Translations under genes and position numbers: made by a program
The notes under the pieces: generated by a model
What the model was told of the DNA's origin: nothing
Databases searched by the model: none
Seen by the model: only the letters and a program-made list of their open reading frames with translations
Assembly (NCBI GenBank): GCA_937997345.1
Contig: CALKTD010000023.1
Location: 39,269 to 103,268 of the forward strand
DNA length: 64,000 bases
Direction of reading: 5' to 3'
From: an uncultured Atopobium sp.
GTDB lineage: Bacteria; Actinomycetota; Coriobacteriia; Coriobacteriales; Atopobiaceae
Shown here: piece after piece, positions 28,901 through 37,774 of the stretch
How the letters are laid out: every line of letters starts with the position of its first letter
Position numbering within the stretch: position 1 is the stretch's first letter

Positions 28901-30994
28901 CTAGACGTAGAAGAGCATCTTGTTGTAGCTAGGAACTGGCCACCAGTCATGTCCGCAGATGAGCTCCATGGAGTCAACGGCGCTGCGCAGGCGAGCCATA
29001 GCAGGAAGGACTTTATTGCAGTAGTACTCGCACTGCTCCTGAGGCTGATCCTTCATCTGGTGCGCTGTGGTATTGATTTCATCCAGACTATTGGTAGCTG
29101 CGTAAATCTCGTCAATACCTGCGGTGAGCTTCTCAACAATCTCTGTCTCTGCAGCGCTCTTGATACCAATAGCCTGCTTAGCAGCAACTGAAGAAGCAAC
29201 ATCACTTGAGTAGGTAAAGAGAGCAGGCAAGTACATGTGGCGCGCCATATACAGCATAGTACGAGCCTCAATGTTGAGAATCTTGGTATACTGCTCGGCT
29301 TTTGCAACGTAGCGAGCCTGTGCTTCTGCCTGGGAAAGAACACCATAACGCTCAAAGAGTTCAATGTTTTCTGGAGCGATCATTGCAGGGAGTGCCTCAG
29401 GGGTGGTACGGAGGTTTGGAAGACCGCGCTCCTCAGCAAGTTTCTCCCAATCACCTGAGTAGCCGTTGCCTTCAAAGAGGATACGCTCGTGTGTCTTAAA
29501 TGTGTCAATAACCCACTTCAAAGCCTCCTTGGTAAAGTTCTTCTCAGAAGCGTTTGAAAGGTCACTTGCAAAGCGATTGCACTGCTCGGCAACAATGGTA
29601 TTCAAAATGACATTAGGATCAGAGAGATTCTGTTGGCTGCCACACATACGGAACTCAAACTTGTTGCCAGTGAACGCAAAGGGGCTGGTACGGTTTCTGT
29701 CCGTGTTATCCCTAAGAACTGCAGGAAGTGTTGGTACGCCCAGATCCATACGAGTGCGCTTTGCACCGTGAACATCGGAACCAGTGATAAGATCGTCAAC
29801 AATTACAGAAAGCGCAGCACCTAAGAAGACTGAAACAATTGCAGGTGGAGCTTCGTTTGCGCCAAGACGGTGATCATTTCCAGCGGATGCAACCGACATA
29901 CGCAGAAGGTCTGCGTGGGAGTCAACAGCGGCAACTAGGCAAGCAAGAAAGACCAAGAAGCGGAGGTTCTCGCCAGGTTTATCACCAGGCTCAAGCAAGT
30001 TCTCGTCGTCTGCAGAGAGCGACCAATTGTCGTGCTTACCAGAACCATTGACGTACTCAAAGGGCTTCTCATGCTCAAGGCAAGCAAGACCATGGTGGGT
30101 AGCAAGAAGCTTGAGCTTCTCCATGGTTAGGAGGTTGTTGTCAATGGCAAGTGTGCCCTGCTCAAAGACAGGTGCAAGTTCATGCTGACAAGGGGCAACC
30201 TCATTATGCTTTGTCTTTGCAGGAATACCCAGTTTCCAGAGTTCGTCATCAAGCTCTTTCATGAAGTTGTTGACGGTTGGACGAATGGCGCCAAAGTAGT
30301 GCTCATCAAGCTCCTGACCCTTGCTTGGTTCGCAACCAAAAAGGGTGCGACCACAAAGGATAAGGTCAGGACGCTGTTCGAAGTCTTCCTCTTTGATAAG
30401 GAAGTACTCTTGCTCAGGACCGATGTTTGTTACAACGCGAGAAGGCTTTTGGCCAAAGAGTGCAAGAACGCGTTTAGCCTGTTTTTCAAGGGCAACCTGG
30501 GAGCGGAGTAGTGGAGTACGCTTATCCAGAGCTTCTCCGGTGTATGAAATAAATGCAGTTGGAATGCAGAGAACTTCATCTTTGATGAAGGTTGGGCTTG
30601 CAGGATCCCATACCGTGTAACCACGAGCTTCAAAGGTGGCGCGCAGACCGCCAGATGGGAAGCTTGATGCGTCAGGCTCACCCTGTACAAGCTCTTTTCC
30701 CGAGAAGGACATCAAAATAGTGCCGTTTCCCTGAGGAGTCATAAAGCTGTCGTGCTTCTCGGAAGTAATGCCTGTTAGAGGCTGGAACCAGTGAGTAAAG
30801 TGAGTAGCACCTTTTTCAAGTGCCCACTCTTTCATAGCATGTGCAACCTCGTTTGCAATGTCGAGGTCAAGTGGCTTACCGTCCAGAATGACACTACGAA
30901 GTTTCTTGTACGTTGGTCTTGGCAAACGTTCTTGCATGTCCGCGTCGGTAAATAGAAGTGAGCCAAATTCCTGAGAAACTTTGTCGTGAGCCAC
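28901..30994 (-). CDS. glnN: Type III glutamine synthetase
   Basis: Makes glutamine from glutamate, ammonia and ATP. At 697 residues it fits the large GSIII class rather than the ~450-residue GSI. Family landmarks are [16 protein letters not shown] near the start, [18 protein letters not shown], the [15 protein letters not shown] metal/ATP region and the [10 protein letters not shown] flap. I place the start at GTG 30994, where AAGGAGG lies 4 bases upstream; the open frame extends 41 codons further but that part is unlike GSIII. It diverges from polA and ends near a bidirectional terminator. Confidence 0.95.
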   Translation of the reverse strand: MAHDKVSQEFGSLLFTDADMQERLPRPTYKKLRSVILDGKPLDLDIANEVAHAMKEWALEKGATHFTHWFQPLTGITSEKHDSFMTPQGNGTILMSFSGKELVQGEPDASSFPSGGLRATFEARGYTVWDPASPTFIKDEVLCIPTAFISYTGEALDKRTPLLRSQVALEKQAKRVLALFGQKPSRVVTNIGPEQEYFLIKEEDFEQRPDLILCGRTLFGCEPSKGQELDEHYFGAIRPTVNNFMKELDDELWKLGIPAKTKHNEVAPCQHELAPVFEQGTLAIDNNLLTMEKLKLLATHHGLACLEHEKPFEYVNGSGKHDNWSLSADDENLLEPGDKPGENLRFLVFLACLVAAVDSHADLLRMSVASAGNDHRLGANEAPPAIVSVFLGAALSVIVDDLITGSDVHGAKRTRMDLGVPTLPAVLRDNTDRNRTSPFAFTGNKFEFRMCGSQQNLSDPNVILNTIVAEQCNRFASDLSNASEKNFTKEALKWVIDTFKTHERILFEGNGYSGDWEKLAEERGLPNLRTTPEALPAMIAPENIELFERYGVLSQAEAQARYVAKAEQYTKILNIEARTMLYMARHMYLPALFTYSSDVASSVAAKQAIGIKSAAETEIVEKLTAGIDEIYAATNSLDEINTTAHQMKDQPQEQCEYYCNKVLPAMARLRSAVDSMELICGHDWWPVPSYNKMLFYV

Positions 30995-31240
30995 AGCCCC
31001 TCCTTGTGGGTAAATGCTGGCAGTTAGTCTGTTTTCTCGCGTGCTAGACACGTTATGTTGTTTTTTATTTTCGCACGTTTGACACAGGGAGGGTGGTGAG
31101 GATGCAAACAGAAACATAACGATTACAAAAAATTACCTGCCAGCAAGAAGAGATGTGGGCTTTGTTTCCGTGGGCTCTGGTGCCCATAAGCAGAGAAAGT
31201 CTTAGTACAATAGAGGCACACAAAACTAAAAGGAGCAGGT

Positions 31241-33979
31241 ATGTCTGATACTACTATGCCAGTTAATACTGCAGATCAAAACAACGCCACATCAGCCAAA
31301 GAAGGCGCAGTTAAACCACGTAGAACTATTGCCGTTATTGACGGAAACTCGCTCATGCATCGAGCGTTTCATGCAATTCGTCAGCCTATGGCGGCCCCAG
31401 ATGGAACGCCAACTGGTGCGCTGTTTGGCTTCTTTAATATGTTTATCAAGCTTGTTGAGTCCTTCTCGCCAGATGGTGTCATTTGTGCGTTTGATAAGGG
31501 CAAACCTCAGATTCGTATTGATATGTTGCCTCAGTACAAAGCTCAGCGTCCTCCTATGGACCCTGCTTTGCACGCACAGTTTCCTGTAGTCAAAGAGCTG
31601 CTCAAGACGCTGGATGTTCCTGTCTGTCAACTTGAAGGCTGGGAGGGTGACGATATTTTAGGTACTCTTGCTCGCCGTGGAGAGGCAGAGGGTTACCAGA
31701 TGCTGCTCTTTACGGGCGACCGTGATATGTATCAGCTCTCCACAGAGAACGTTAAGATTGTTTCTACGCGCAAGGGTGTTTCTGATGTCTCAATCATGAC
31801 TCCAGAGACCGTGGCTGATCTTTATGCAGGTATTACGCCAGAGCTTGTCCCAGATTTCTATGGTCTTAAAGGGGATTCTTCCGACAACATTCCTGGTGTT
31901 CCGGGAATTGGCCCTAAGAAAGCTGCTGCTCTGATTGTGGAGCATGGCTCGCTTGATGAGGTTATTGCTCATGCTGATGAGGTTAAGGGCAAGGTGGGAG
32001 AAAACCTTCGCGCCCATATTGATGACGCACTGCTCTCCCGCAAGGTTGCTACTATTCGTACTGATGCACCGCTTGATATCAATTTAGATGACGCTCAGTT
32101 CCCAACATTTGATCCAAATGACGTGGTCAAGGCATTCTCGGCCTTGGGCTTTACAGGCATGACTTCAAGGCTTGCTCGTATGGCTGGTGGCTCCGCTTCT
32201 AGTGTCGCTGTACAAACTGCTTCCGCTACGCCTGCGCTTCCTATTCCGTCAGAGTTTCTGCAGGCAGGAGACGCGTCTGCTGCTTTGACCGCTGCTTTTG
32301 AGAACCAAGAGTGGATTGGTGTTGCAGAGGATTCTGCCGCGGACGCTGGAGCCCTCTTTAGTCTTTCTCGCACGCTTTGGGTGTCTACAGAAAAGGCGCT
32401 CCTCAAATTTGAGGGAGAAAACGCAACCGCAGCACTCTTGCGTATTTTGCGAGAAGCCTATGTAGCTGCAGACGATGTTAAGGCGCTGCTTCATGAGGTA
32501 AGCCCTGTTGATTCGTCTGAGCCACAGAAACTAGATATTGAGACCATTGATTCTGAACGCCTCTTTGATACGGGTGTTGCTGCCTATCTGCTTGAGTCTG
32601 ATCGTTCAAGCTTTGATATCAACGGCTTGGTTGAGTTGTACTTTGGTTCTGAGCTTCCTAATCCAACGGATGAGATTCCTGCTGCAGCACTAAGAGCAGT
32701 AGCCGCTAGAGCTCTTGTACCTGTACTTACTAAAAAACTTGAAGATGACGGTTCCTTGGAGCTCTTTACTTCACTAGAGATGCAACTTTTGCCTGTACTT
32801 GCCGCGATGGAGCGCCGCGGTCTCTATGTTGATCCTCAAAAGCTTGCCGAACAGTCCGCTCAGCTTGGTGAAGACATTGCACGACGCGTGGCAAGCATTC
32901 ACCAGACCGCAGGTGAAGATTTTAACTTGGATTCTCCAAGTCAGCTTTCTCATATCTTGTTTGACGTGCTCAAGCTTCCAACCTATGGTCTCAAAAAGAC
33001 ACGTACTGGTTTCTATTCCACCAACGCAAAAGTTCTTGGAGAGCTGGCGCAGGAGTATCAGATTGTTGCTGATGTCCTTGAGTATCGCGAACGCGCCAAA
33101 ATCAAATCTACCTATCTAGATGCTCTTCCCTCACTTATTCGTGGTGATAAGCGTATCCATACCACGCTCAATCAGACCGTTACTGCAACGGGCAGGCTTT
33201 CTAGCTCTGATCCAAACTTGCAGAACATTCCTACTCGCTCTGAGCTGGGTCATCGTGTTCGCACCGCATTCACTGTTCCCGAGGGCAGCGTTTTTCTCGC
33301 CTGTGACTACTCTCAGATTGAGCTTCGCCTGCTCGCTCATTTTTCTGCTGACGAGCACCTTGTAGCGGCATTTAACTCCGGTGCTGACTTCCATGCAGCA
33401 ACTGCCGCACGTGTCTTTGGCGTTCCTGTTGAAGAGGTCACCCCAGCACTTCGTAGTCGCGCTAAGGCAGTCAACTTTGGCATTGTCTATGGTCAGCAGG
33501 CCTTTGGTCTGGCAACGTCTCTTAAGATTTCTCGTAAGGAAGCGCAAGAGATGATCGACCGTTACTTTGATGCCTATCCTGGTGTTCGTGCGTATTTAGA
33601 TGACTCCGTCCGCACGGCTCATGAGTGCGGCTACGCTATTACTATGTATGGTCGCAAGCGCCATATTAGAGAGTTCAATCAATCAAATCGCCAGCTTATT
33701 GCTTTTGGCGAGCGCACCGCCATGAATCATCCTATGCAGGGAAGTGCTGCAGATATTATCAAGATTGCAATGATTAATGTCGAGAAACGCTTGCGTGATG
33801 AAGGTCTTACGTCAAAATTGATCCTTCAGATCCACGACGAACTTGATTTGGAAGTTCCAGAGTCAGAGATTGAGAAAGTTTCTACGCTGGTAAAAGAGAC
33901 TATGGAAGACGTTGTTACTCTGCGTGTTCCTTTGATTGCTGATGTCAGCTATGGCTCCAATTGGGCAGAGGCAAAGTAA
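31241..33979 (+). CDS. polA: DNA polymerase I
   Basis: A 912-residue repair and primer-removing polymerase. Residues ~28-300 form the 5' nuclease (VIDGNSLMHRAFHA, GLKGDSSDNIPGVPGIGPKKA). The C-terminal ~430 residues are the polymerase: DYSQIELRLLAHFS, RSRAKAVNFGIVYG and HDELDLEVP. The central 3'-5' exonuclease-like region (residues ~330-500) lacks the DxE and YxxxD motifs needed for proofreading, as in Bacillus and Thermus PolI. AAAAGGAGCAGGT precedes the ATG. rnhA follows 34 bases later, a sensible pairing for RNA-primer removal. Confidence 0.96.
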   Translation: MSDTTMPVNTADQNNATSAKEGAVKPRRTIAVIDGNSLMHRAFHAIRQPMAAPDGTPTGALFGFFNMFIKLVESFSPDGVICAFDKGKPQIRIDMLPQYKAQRPPMDPALHAQFPVVKELLKTLDVPVCQLEGWEGDDILGTLARRGEAEGYQMLLFTGDRDMYQLSTENVKIVSTRKGVSDVSIMTPETVADLYAGITPELVPDFYGLKGDSSDNIPGVPGIGPKKAAALIVEHGSLDEVIAHADEVKGKVGENLRAHIDDALLSRKVATIRTDAPLDINLDDAQFPTFDPNDVVKAFSALGFTGMTSRLARMAGGSASSVAVQTASATPALPIPSEFLQAGDASAALTAAFENQEWIGVAEDSAADAGALFSLSRTLWVSTEKALLKFEGENATAALLRILREAYVAADDVKALLHEVSPVDSSEPQKLDIETIDSERLFDTGVAAYLLESDRSSFDINGLVELYFGSELPNPTDEIPAAALRAVAARALVPVLTKKLEDDGSLELFTSLEMQLLPVLAAMERRGLYVDPQKLAEQSAQLGEDIARRVASIHQTAGEDFNLDSPSQLSHILFDVLKLPTYGLKKTRTGFYSTNAKVLGELAQEYQIVADVLEYRERAKIKSTYLDALPSLIRGDKRIHTTLNQTVTATGRLSSSDPNLQNIPTRSELGHRVRTAFTVPEGSVFLACDYSQIELRLLAHFSADEHLVAAFNSGADFHAATAARVFGVPVEEVTPALRSRAKAVNFGIVYGQQAFGLATSLKISRKEAQEMIDRYFDAYPGVRAYLDDSVRTAHECGYAITMYGRKRHIREFNQSNRQLIAFGERTAMNHPMQGSAADIIKIAMINVEKRLRDEGLTSKLILQIHDELDLEVPESEIEKVSTLVKETMEDVVTLRVPLIADVSYGSNWAEAK

Positions 33980-34013
33980 GTTCGTATTGGACACGTTTTA
34001 GAGGAGATTTGAT

Positions 34014-34526
34014 ATGGAGGCAGCAACCTCATATATGCATGTCACAGTCTATACAGACGGTGCATCTCGAGGAAATCCTGGTCCTGGCGGCTACGGGGCA
34101 GTGCTTCTGTATACCGATCCCTCTGGTCAGCAGCATACAAAAGAGTTTAGTCAGGGTTATAAAACTACTACAAATAACCGCATGGAGCTTCTTGGCGTCA
34201 TTGTTGCGCTTGAGGCTCTTAAGCGTCCTTGTCAGGTGGAGCTGTATTCCGACTCTAAGTATGTAGTTGATGCTTTTAATCAAAAATGGGTCTCGGGATG
34301 GGTTAGAAAAGGCTGGAAAACAGCATCTAAAGAGCCTGTCAAAAACGTAGACCTTTGGAAGCGTCTGCTTGTTGCCATGGAAGACCACGAGGTAAGCTTC
34401 AAGTGGGTCAAGGGCCACGCAGGCCATCCGCTTAACGAGCGCTGTGATCAACTGGCAACTGAAGCAGCAGACGGCTCCAATCTTCTTGACGACCAGGGCT
34501 TCTCCGCAGATCAGCCGTTGCTGTAA
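34014..34526 (+). CDS. rnhA: Ribonuclease HI
   Basis: Cleaves RNA in RNA-DNA hybrids, such as Okazaki primers. The 170-residue protein has the catalytic set Asp15 ([15 protein letters not shown]), Glu58 (NNRMELLG), Asp80 ([10 protein letters not shown]) and Asp145 (NERCDQLA), with the active-site His in [15 protein letters not shown] lies upstream of ATG 34014; ATG 34038 is a possible shorter start. It lies 34 bases after polA and probably shares its transcript. Two inverted motif copies follow the stop. Confidence 0.95.
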   Translation: MEAATSYMHVTVYTDGASRGNPGPGGYGAVLLYTDPSGQQHTKEFSQGYKTTTNNRMELLGVIVALEALKRPCQVELYSDSKYVVDAFNQKWVSGWVRKGWKTASKEPVKNVDLWKRLLVAMEDHEVSFKWVKGHAGHPLNERCDQLATEAADGSNLLDDQGFSADQPLL

Positions 34527-34540
34527 CTCCAGATGCATGG

Positions 34541-34562
34541 GGGCGAGAAGCCCTTCTCGCCC
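34541..34562. repeat. Inverted pair of TTCTCGCC words, hairpin
   Basis: GGGCGAGAAG at 34541-34550 and CTTCTCGCCC at 34553-34562 are perfect complements separated by two bases, 14 bases beyond the rnhA stop. Each arm holds one exact copy of the recurrent TTCTCGCC core. No T run follows, so it would be at best a weak terminator by itself. In Neisseria and Haemophilus, inverted uptake-sequence pairs are placed in the same way after genes. Confidence 0.88.
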
Positions 34563-34578
34563 TACGTGCTTTCTACAA

Positions 34579-34610
34579 GAAAACAGCCGCCTTTGTGGGC
34601 GGCTGTTCTT
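34579..34610. terminator. Bidirectional intrinsic terminator
   Basis: A 10-bp perfect stem AACAGCCGCC / GGCGGCTGTT with a 6-base loop lies between convergent rnhA and degV. On the minus strand a T-rich tail (TTTTCTTG) follows, so it is strongest for degV. Confidence 0.88.
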
Positions 34611-34628
34611 AGCTGAAGGAGGTATTTA

Positions 34629-35486
34629 TTAGTAGCCAAGAATGCCAAAGCCAACAAGGCCTGGTCCGGTATGGACAACAAGGTCCGAGCCTGCCTCGAC
34701 ATACCTAAAGTCGGTGACATTAGGGATTGCCTCTTTAATCATGGCTTCCATTTCGGAGTAAATAATATTAGGGGCAGAGCAGCAAATACCCACATGAACG
34801 TGGTCAAATTGCTGAGCAAAAGCTGATCCTAAGGCAATCTGCCCCGCAAGAGACTTCTGCCAACCACGAGTTTTCTTAGCAATGGTGTATTTACCGTTTT
34901 CATCACAGGTAAGAACAGGCTTGATGTTAAGCATAGAGCCAATACGATAAATTGCTTCAGAAATGCGGCCGCCCTTACGCAGGTACTCAAGGCTTGGAAC
35001 AGAGAAGTATACACGTGTGTTCAGAGAAGCCTGATCAAGTTTGGCGCCAATCTCCTCAAGAGAAAGACCCTGCTCAATAAGACGTTGTGCCTCAATAACA
35101 ATAAGACCAGAGGCAATGCCAATGTTTTTGGTATCAACAACATAAATAGGGAAGTCCGTAATGGACTCTGCAATCATACGAGCGGTATCGCAGGTAGCGG
35201 AAAGTCCGGATGAGATTGCAATATAAACAGCACCCTCATACCCTTCTGCTTTTGCATCATCAAAGGCAGCTTTAATTCCCTCAGGAGAAGGAAGCGAAGT
35301 CTTTGGGATCTCTTCTTTAAAGCGAGCAACAAGCTCTGCCGGTGTGATGGTAATGCCAGACTCGTAGGAAGAGCCATCAGAATAGTTAATGCGAAGTGGG
35401 GTGATACGAATATTGTGCTCAGCAACAAAATCAGGCGGGACGTTAGTTCCTGAGTCTGTGATGATTGCAATTCGTTTAGTGTCCAT
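34629..35486 (-). CDS. DegV family fatty-acid binding protein
   Basis: A 285-residue DegV paralogue. IAIITDSGTNVPPDF opens the fold, KTSLPSPEGI and AISSGLSATCDTA are the ligand-binding loops, and VVHTGPGLVGFGILGY is the C-terminal signature. It should bind a fatty acid and could feed a FakA kinase encoded elsewhere. ATG 35486 follows GGAGCGG on the minus strand; the TTG at 35498 overlaps that element and is discarded. It differs enough from the DegV at 10002 to suggest another ligand preference. It diverges from nhaA. Confidence 0.92.
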   Translation of the reverse strand: MDTKRIAIITDSGTNVPPDFVAEHNIRITPLRINYSDGSSYESGITITPAELVARFKEEIPKTSLPSPEGIKAAFDDAKAEGYEGAVYIAISSGLSATCDTARMIAESITDFPIYVVDTKNIGIASGLIVIEAQRLIEQGLSLEEIGAKLDQASLNTRVYFSVPSLEYLRKGGRISEAIYRIGSMLNIKPVLTCDENGKYTIAKKTRGWQKSLAGQIALGSAFAQQFDHVHVGICCSAPNIIYSEMEAMIKEAIPNVTDFRYVEAGSDLVVHTGPGLVGFGILGY

Positions 35487-35567
35487 TATCCGCTCCAAAT
35501 ATATACGCGCTACAAGTAGCTAAACGTTGACTTTCTATTACCCACATTTTACATGGAGATATACCCC

Positions 35568-35639
35568 GTTTTCTTGAGATATGACAAGTTGCCCTCAACG
35601 GTAGGTAGACGGTACACTAGCTATATATCTCGAGAAAAC
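35568..35639 (+). promoter_or_regulatory. Candidate structured leader before nhaA
   Basis: GTTTTCTTGAGATAT (35568-35582) and ATATCTCGAGAAAAC (35625-35639) form a 15-bp inverted repeat with one G-T wobble and a 42-base interior. The interior contains a small hairpin GTTG-CCCT-CAAC at 35588-35599. The element ends 54 bases before the nhaA start. If transcribed it would fold into a closed stem with an internal arm, a shape common in cis-regulatory RNAs. No known riboswitch class is recognised. It could instead be a protein-binding site between the divergent genes. Confidence 0.45.
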
Positions 35640-35693
35640 CTTTCATAACGTAACGTTTGCTACTATTTAGACACCAAGAGAGAACGGCAGATA

Positions 35694-37061
35694 ATGTCTA
35701 GTATTTATAGAGAGCCCGCTGTAGTTAGAAGAATTGGTCAGCGCTCTTCTCTGAGAAAGATTACTTCTAACAGCACTATTGCGGCAGCAGTCATGGTACT
35801 TGCGGCTCTTATTGCGCTTGTGGTTGCCAATTCACCTGCTCATGAGGTGGTCCGAGAAATTCTTGAAGTCCAAATGAGTTTCTCGCTTGGAATAATCCAT
35901 GCTCATATGGCGCTAGAGACTTTTGTGAATGATTTTCTTATGGCAATCTTCTTCTTGTTGGTGGGTATTGAGCTCAAGTATGAGGTAACTGTTGGCCAGC
36001 TCAGAAAGCCAAGACAGGCAATGCTTCCTATGCTTGCTGCTGTTGGTGGCGTTGCAGTTCCTGCCCTTATTTATTTGGTGCTTAATGCAAGCACTGCTCC
36101 TCATGGATGGGCAACACCAATTGCAACTGATATTGCCTTTGCGCTTGGTGTTATGTCACTTTTAGGAAACAGAATCAGTCCCCAGACCAAGGTTTTCTTC
36201 CAGACACTTGCTATTGCTGACGATATCTTGGCAATTGTGGTTATCGCACTCTTTTATGGTCAGACACCAAATATTGCCTGGTTAGCGGCTTCTCTTGGCG
36301 TACTTGTTATTTTGTGGGGAATGAATCGTCTAAAGATTTATTCTTCCGGTCCGTACCTGCTTGTAGGTTTGGTTCTTTGGGTTTGTATGTATCACTCGGG
36401 AATTCACGCCACTCTTGCAGGTGTCCTTCTTGCTTTCTTCTTGCCATCTCACTCTGATGTTCGCCTGAGCAAGTTAGGAAGTTGGCTTTCAAGGCGCGCT
36501 CGTGAGCTTGATGATCATTATGATGATGAGCATCACGTTTTGGGCCAGCATGACTTTACACATGGCGCCAACTCAATCGAACATGTCATGCATCATGTAA
36601 CTCCACCACTTCAACGCGTTGAGCACTATATTTCTGTCTTTGTTAACTTTATTGTTCTGCCTATCTTTGCGTTTGTAAACGCACAGATTACGCTGGTAGG
36701 AGCAGATTTTGGTGCACTATTGAGCAGCACCATTGCACACGGCGTGTTCTTTGGTGCTGTTCTTGGAAAGCCACTGGGAATTATTTTTGTAACGCTCCTG
36801 CTGGTCAAATGTAAGATTTGCAAGCTTCCTGCAAAAGTTGATTGGATTCAGATTACAGCCGTAGGTCTTATGGGCGGCCTAGGCTTTACCATGTCAATTC
36901 TTATCTCTAACCTTGCATTCCCAGATGCAGATGAGATTCTTGCAGCTAAGGTAGCTGTTCTTGCTGCATCGTTTGCTTCTGCAATCTTGGGTCTACTATT
37001 TGTGCATGTTTCAGAGTTCTATAAGCATGAAAAGAACAGCATGCGGAAAGACAGCGAGTAA
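35694..37061 (+). CDS. nhaA: Na+/H+ antiporter NhaA
   Basis: Exchanges internal Na+ for external H+ to control pH and salt. The 455 residues show the NhaA landmarks FFLLVGIELKYEVTVGQLR, GWATPIATDIAFALGVMSLLG with the first functional Asp, and ADDILAIVVIALFYG with the Asp pair. A hydrophilic loop of about 40 residues midway (DDHYDDEHHVLGQHDFTHG and neighbours) is very rich in His and Asp, and may sense pH or bind metal. The start ATG has only a weak GAGAG element. A possible structured leader lies upstream. Confidence 0.94.
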   Translation: MSSIYREPAVVRRIGQRSSLRKITSNSTIAAAVMVLAALIALVVANSPAHEVVREILEVQMSFSLGIIHAHMALETFVNDFLMAIFFLLVGIELKYEVTVGQLRKPRQAMLPMLAAVGGVAVPALIYLVLNASTAPHGWATPIATDIAFALGVMSLLGNRISPQTKVFFQTLAIADDILAIVVIALFYGQTPNIAWLAASLGVLVILWGMNRLKIYSSGPYLLVGLVLWVCMYHSGIHATLAGVLLAFFLPSHSDVRLSKLGSWLSRRARELDDHYDDEHHVLGQHDFTHGANSIEHVMHHVTPPLQRVEHYISVFVNFIVLPIFAFVNAQITLVGADFGALLSSTIAHGVFFGAVLGKPLGIIFVTLLLVKCKICKLPAKVDWIQITAVGLMGGLGFTMSILISNLAFPDADEILAAKVAVLAASFASAILGLLFVHVSEFYKHEKNSMRKDSE

Positions 37062-37071
37062 AAATATAGAC

Positions 37072-37356
37072 CTAATGAGACGTATGACTCTTTCTATCCT
37101 TGACTATTAAAATGCAAAGCCCCACAAAATAATACGCAGAAGTTATTAAAAAACTGGCGCGTAGAATATTTACTCCGCCTATTGAGGCATCTTGTCCTGC
37201 AGGAGAGAGACACATCGAGACAATGGTGAATAGCCATATTAAGATTAAGCCGGTTAAAGCAATTTTATTTATTAGATACGCCATTGGAAAGGACTTATCA
37301 AAAAATAAACTTTTCTTGAGTGTGCCAAAAATGAAATCTTTCCAACCTTCATACAT
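37072..37356 (-). CDS. Small two-helix membrane protein
   Basis: A 94-residue protein with two hydrophobic segments (about 26-48 and 62-84) and polar ends. GGAGGCG precedes the ATG on the minus strand, which supports expression. It converges on nhaA with only a 10-base gap. The family is not recognised; DUF-type small membrane proteins of this kind are frequent in Coriobacteriia. Confidence 0.65.
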   Translation of the reverse strand: MYEGWKDFIFGTLKKSLFFDKSFPMAYLINKIALTGLILIWLFTIVSMCLSPAGQDASIGGVNILRASFLITSAYYFVGLCILIVKDRKSHTSH

Positions 37357-37432
37357 GACGCGCCTCCAACTTATTAGAAAAAGACCGTCTTATATACGTA
37401 ATTTTATCACTTTTATAATTGGTAAGCTAAGG

Positions 37433-37702
37433 CTACTCAACAGTGCCGTAGGTAAAGCCCCAACCGTGTGCCGTAACAATTGAGTTAATCTGATCGCAGA
37501 GGCGGGCACGGACATATGTACCCGACGGAATCAGCTCAATAACTTCTTGCAAACCTTCTTCAAGATCGTCTACTTCAGCTTGAATCAGCACGTCAACCTT
37601 AGTGACCGTGCCTGAAGGTTTGTGTTTATAAAGGTTGTCAACAAGGTGCTGGAGCTCGCCATATGCTTCCGAGCGCATGCCAGGCTGTGCAGAATTTGCC
37701 AT
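37433..37702 (-). CDS. Conserved-looking small acidic protein
   Basis: An 89-residue soluble protein with a regular alpha/beta pattern: helix SEAYGELQHLVDNLYK, a strand VTKVDVLIQAEV, then helix LEEGLQEVIELI and a strand-rich end. I do not recognise the family. ATG 37702 has AAGGAG 6 bases upstream on the minus strand, better than the further in-frame ATG at 37750. It diverges from the aminotransferase gene across a 72-bp gap. Confidence 0.7.
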   Translation of the reverse strand: MANSAQPGMRSEAYGELQHLVDNLYKHKPSGTVTKVDVLIQAEVDDLEEGLQEVIELIPSGTYVRARLCDQINSIVTAHGWGFTYGTVE

Positions 37703-37774
37703 GATTCTCCTTGTCGCGTCGATTTTCAAATCACCTATACTTTGTATCACGCAGAGACCAAAAAGGGGAGTGTT

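Noticed and set aside
30995..31117. N-terminal extension of glutamine synthetase
   Set aside because: The extra 41 codons lack similarity to type III enzymes, and a strong AAGGAGG site lies just before GTG 30994.
35500..35693. Known sodium riboswitch before nhaA
   Set aside because: I could not recognise any conserved core; only a long inverted repeat is present, reported as a candidate.
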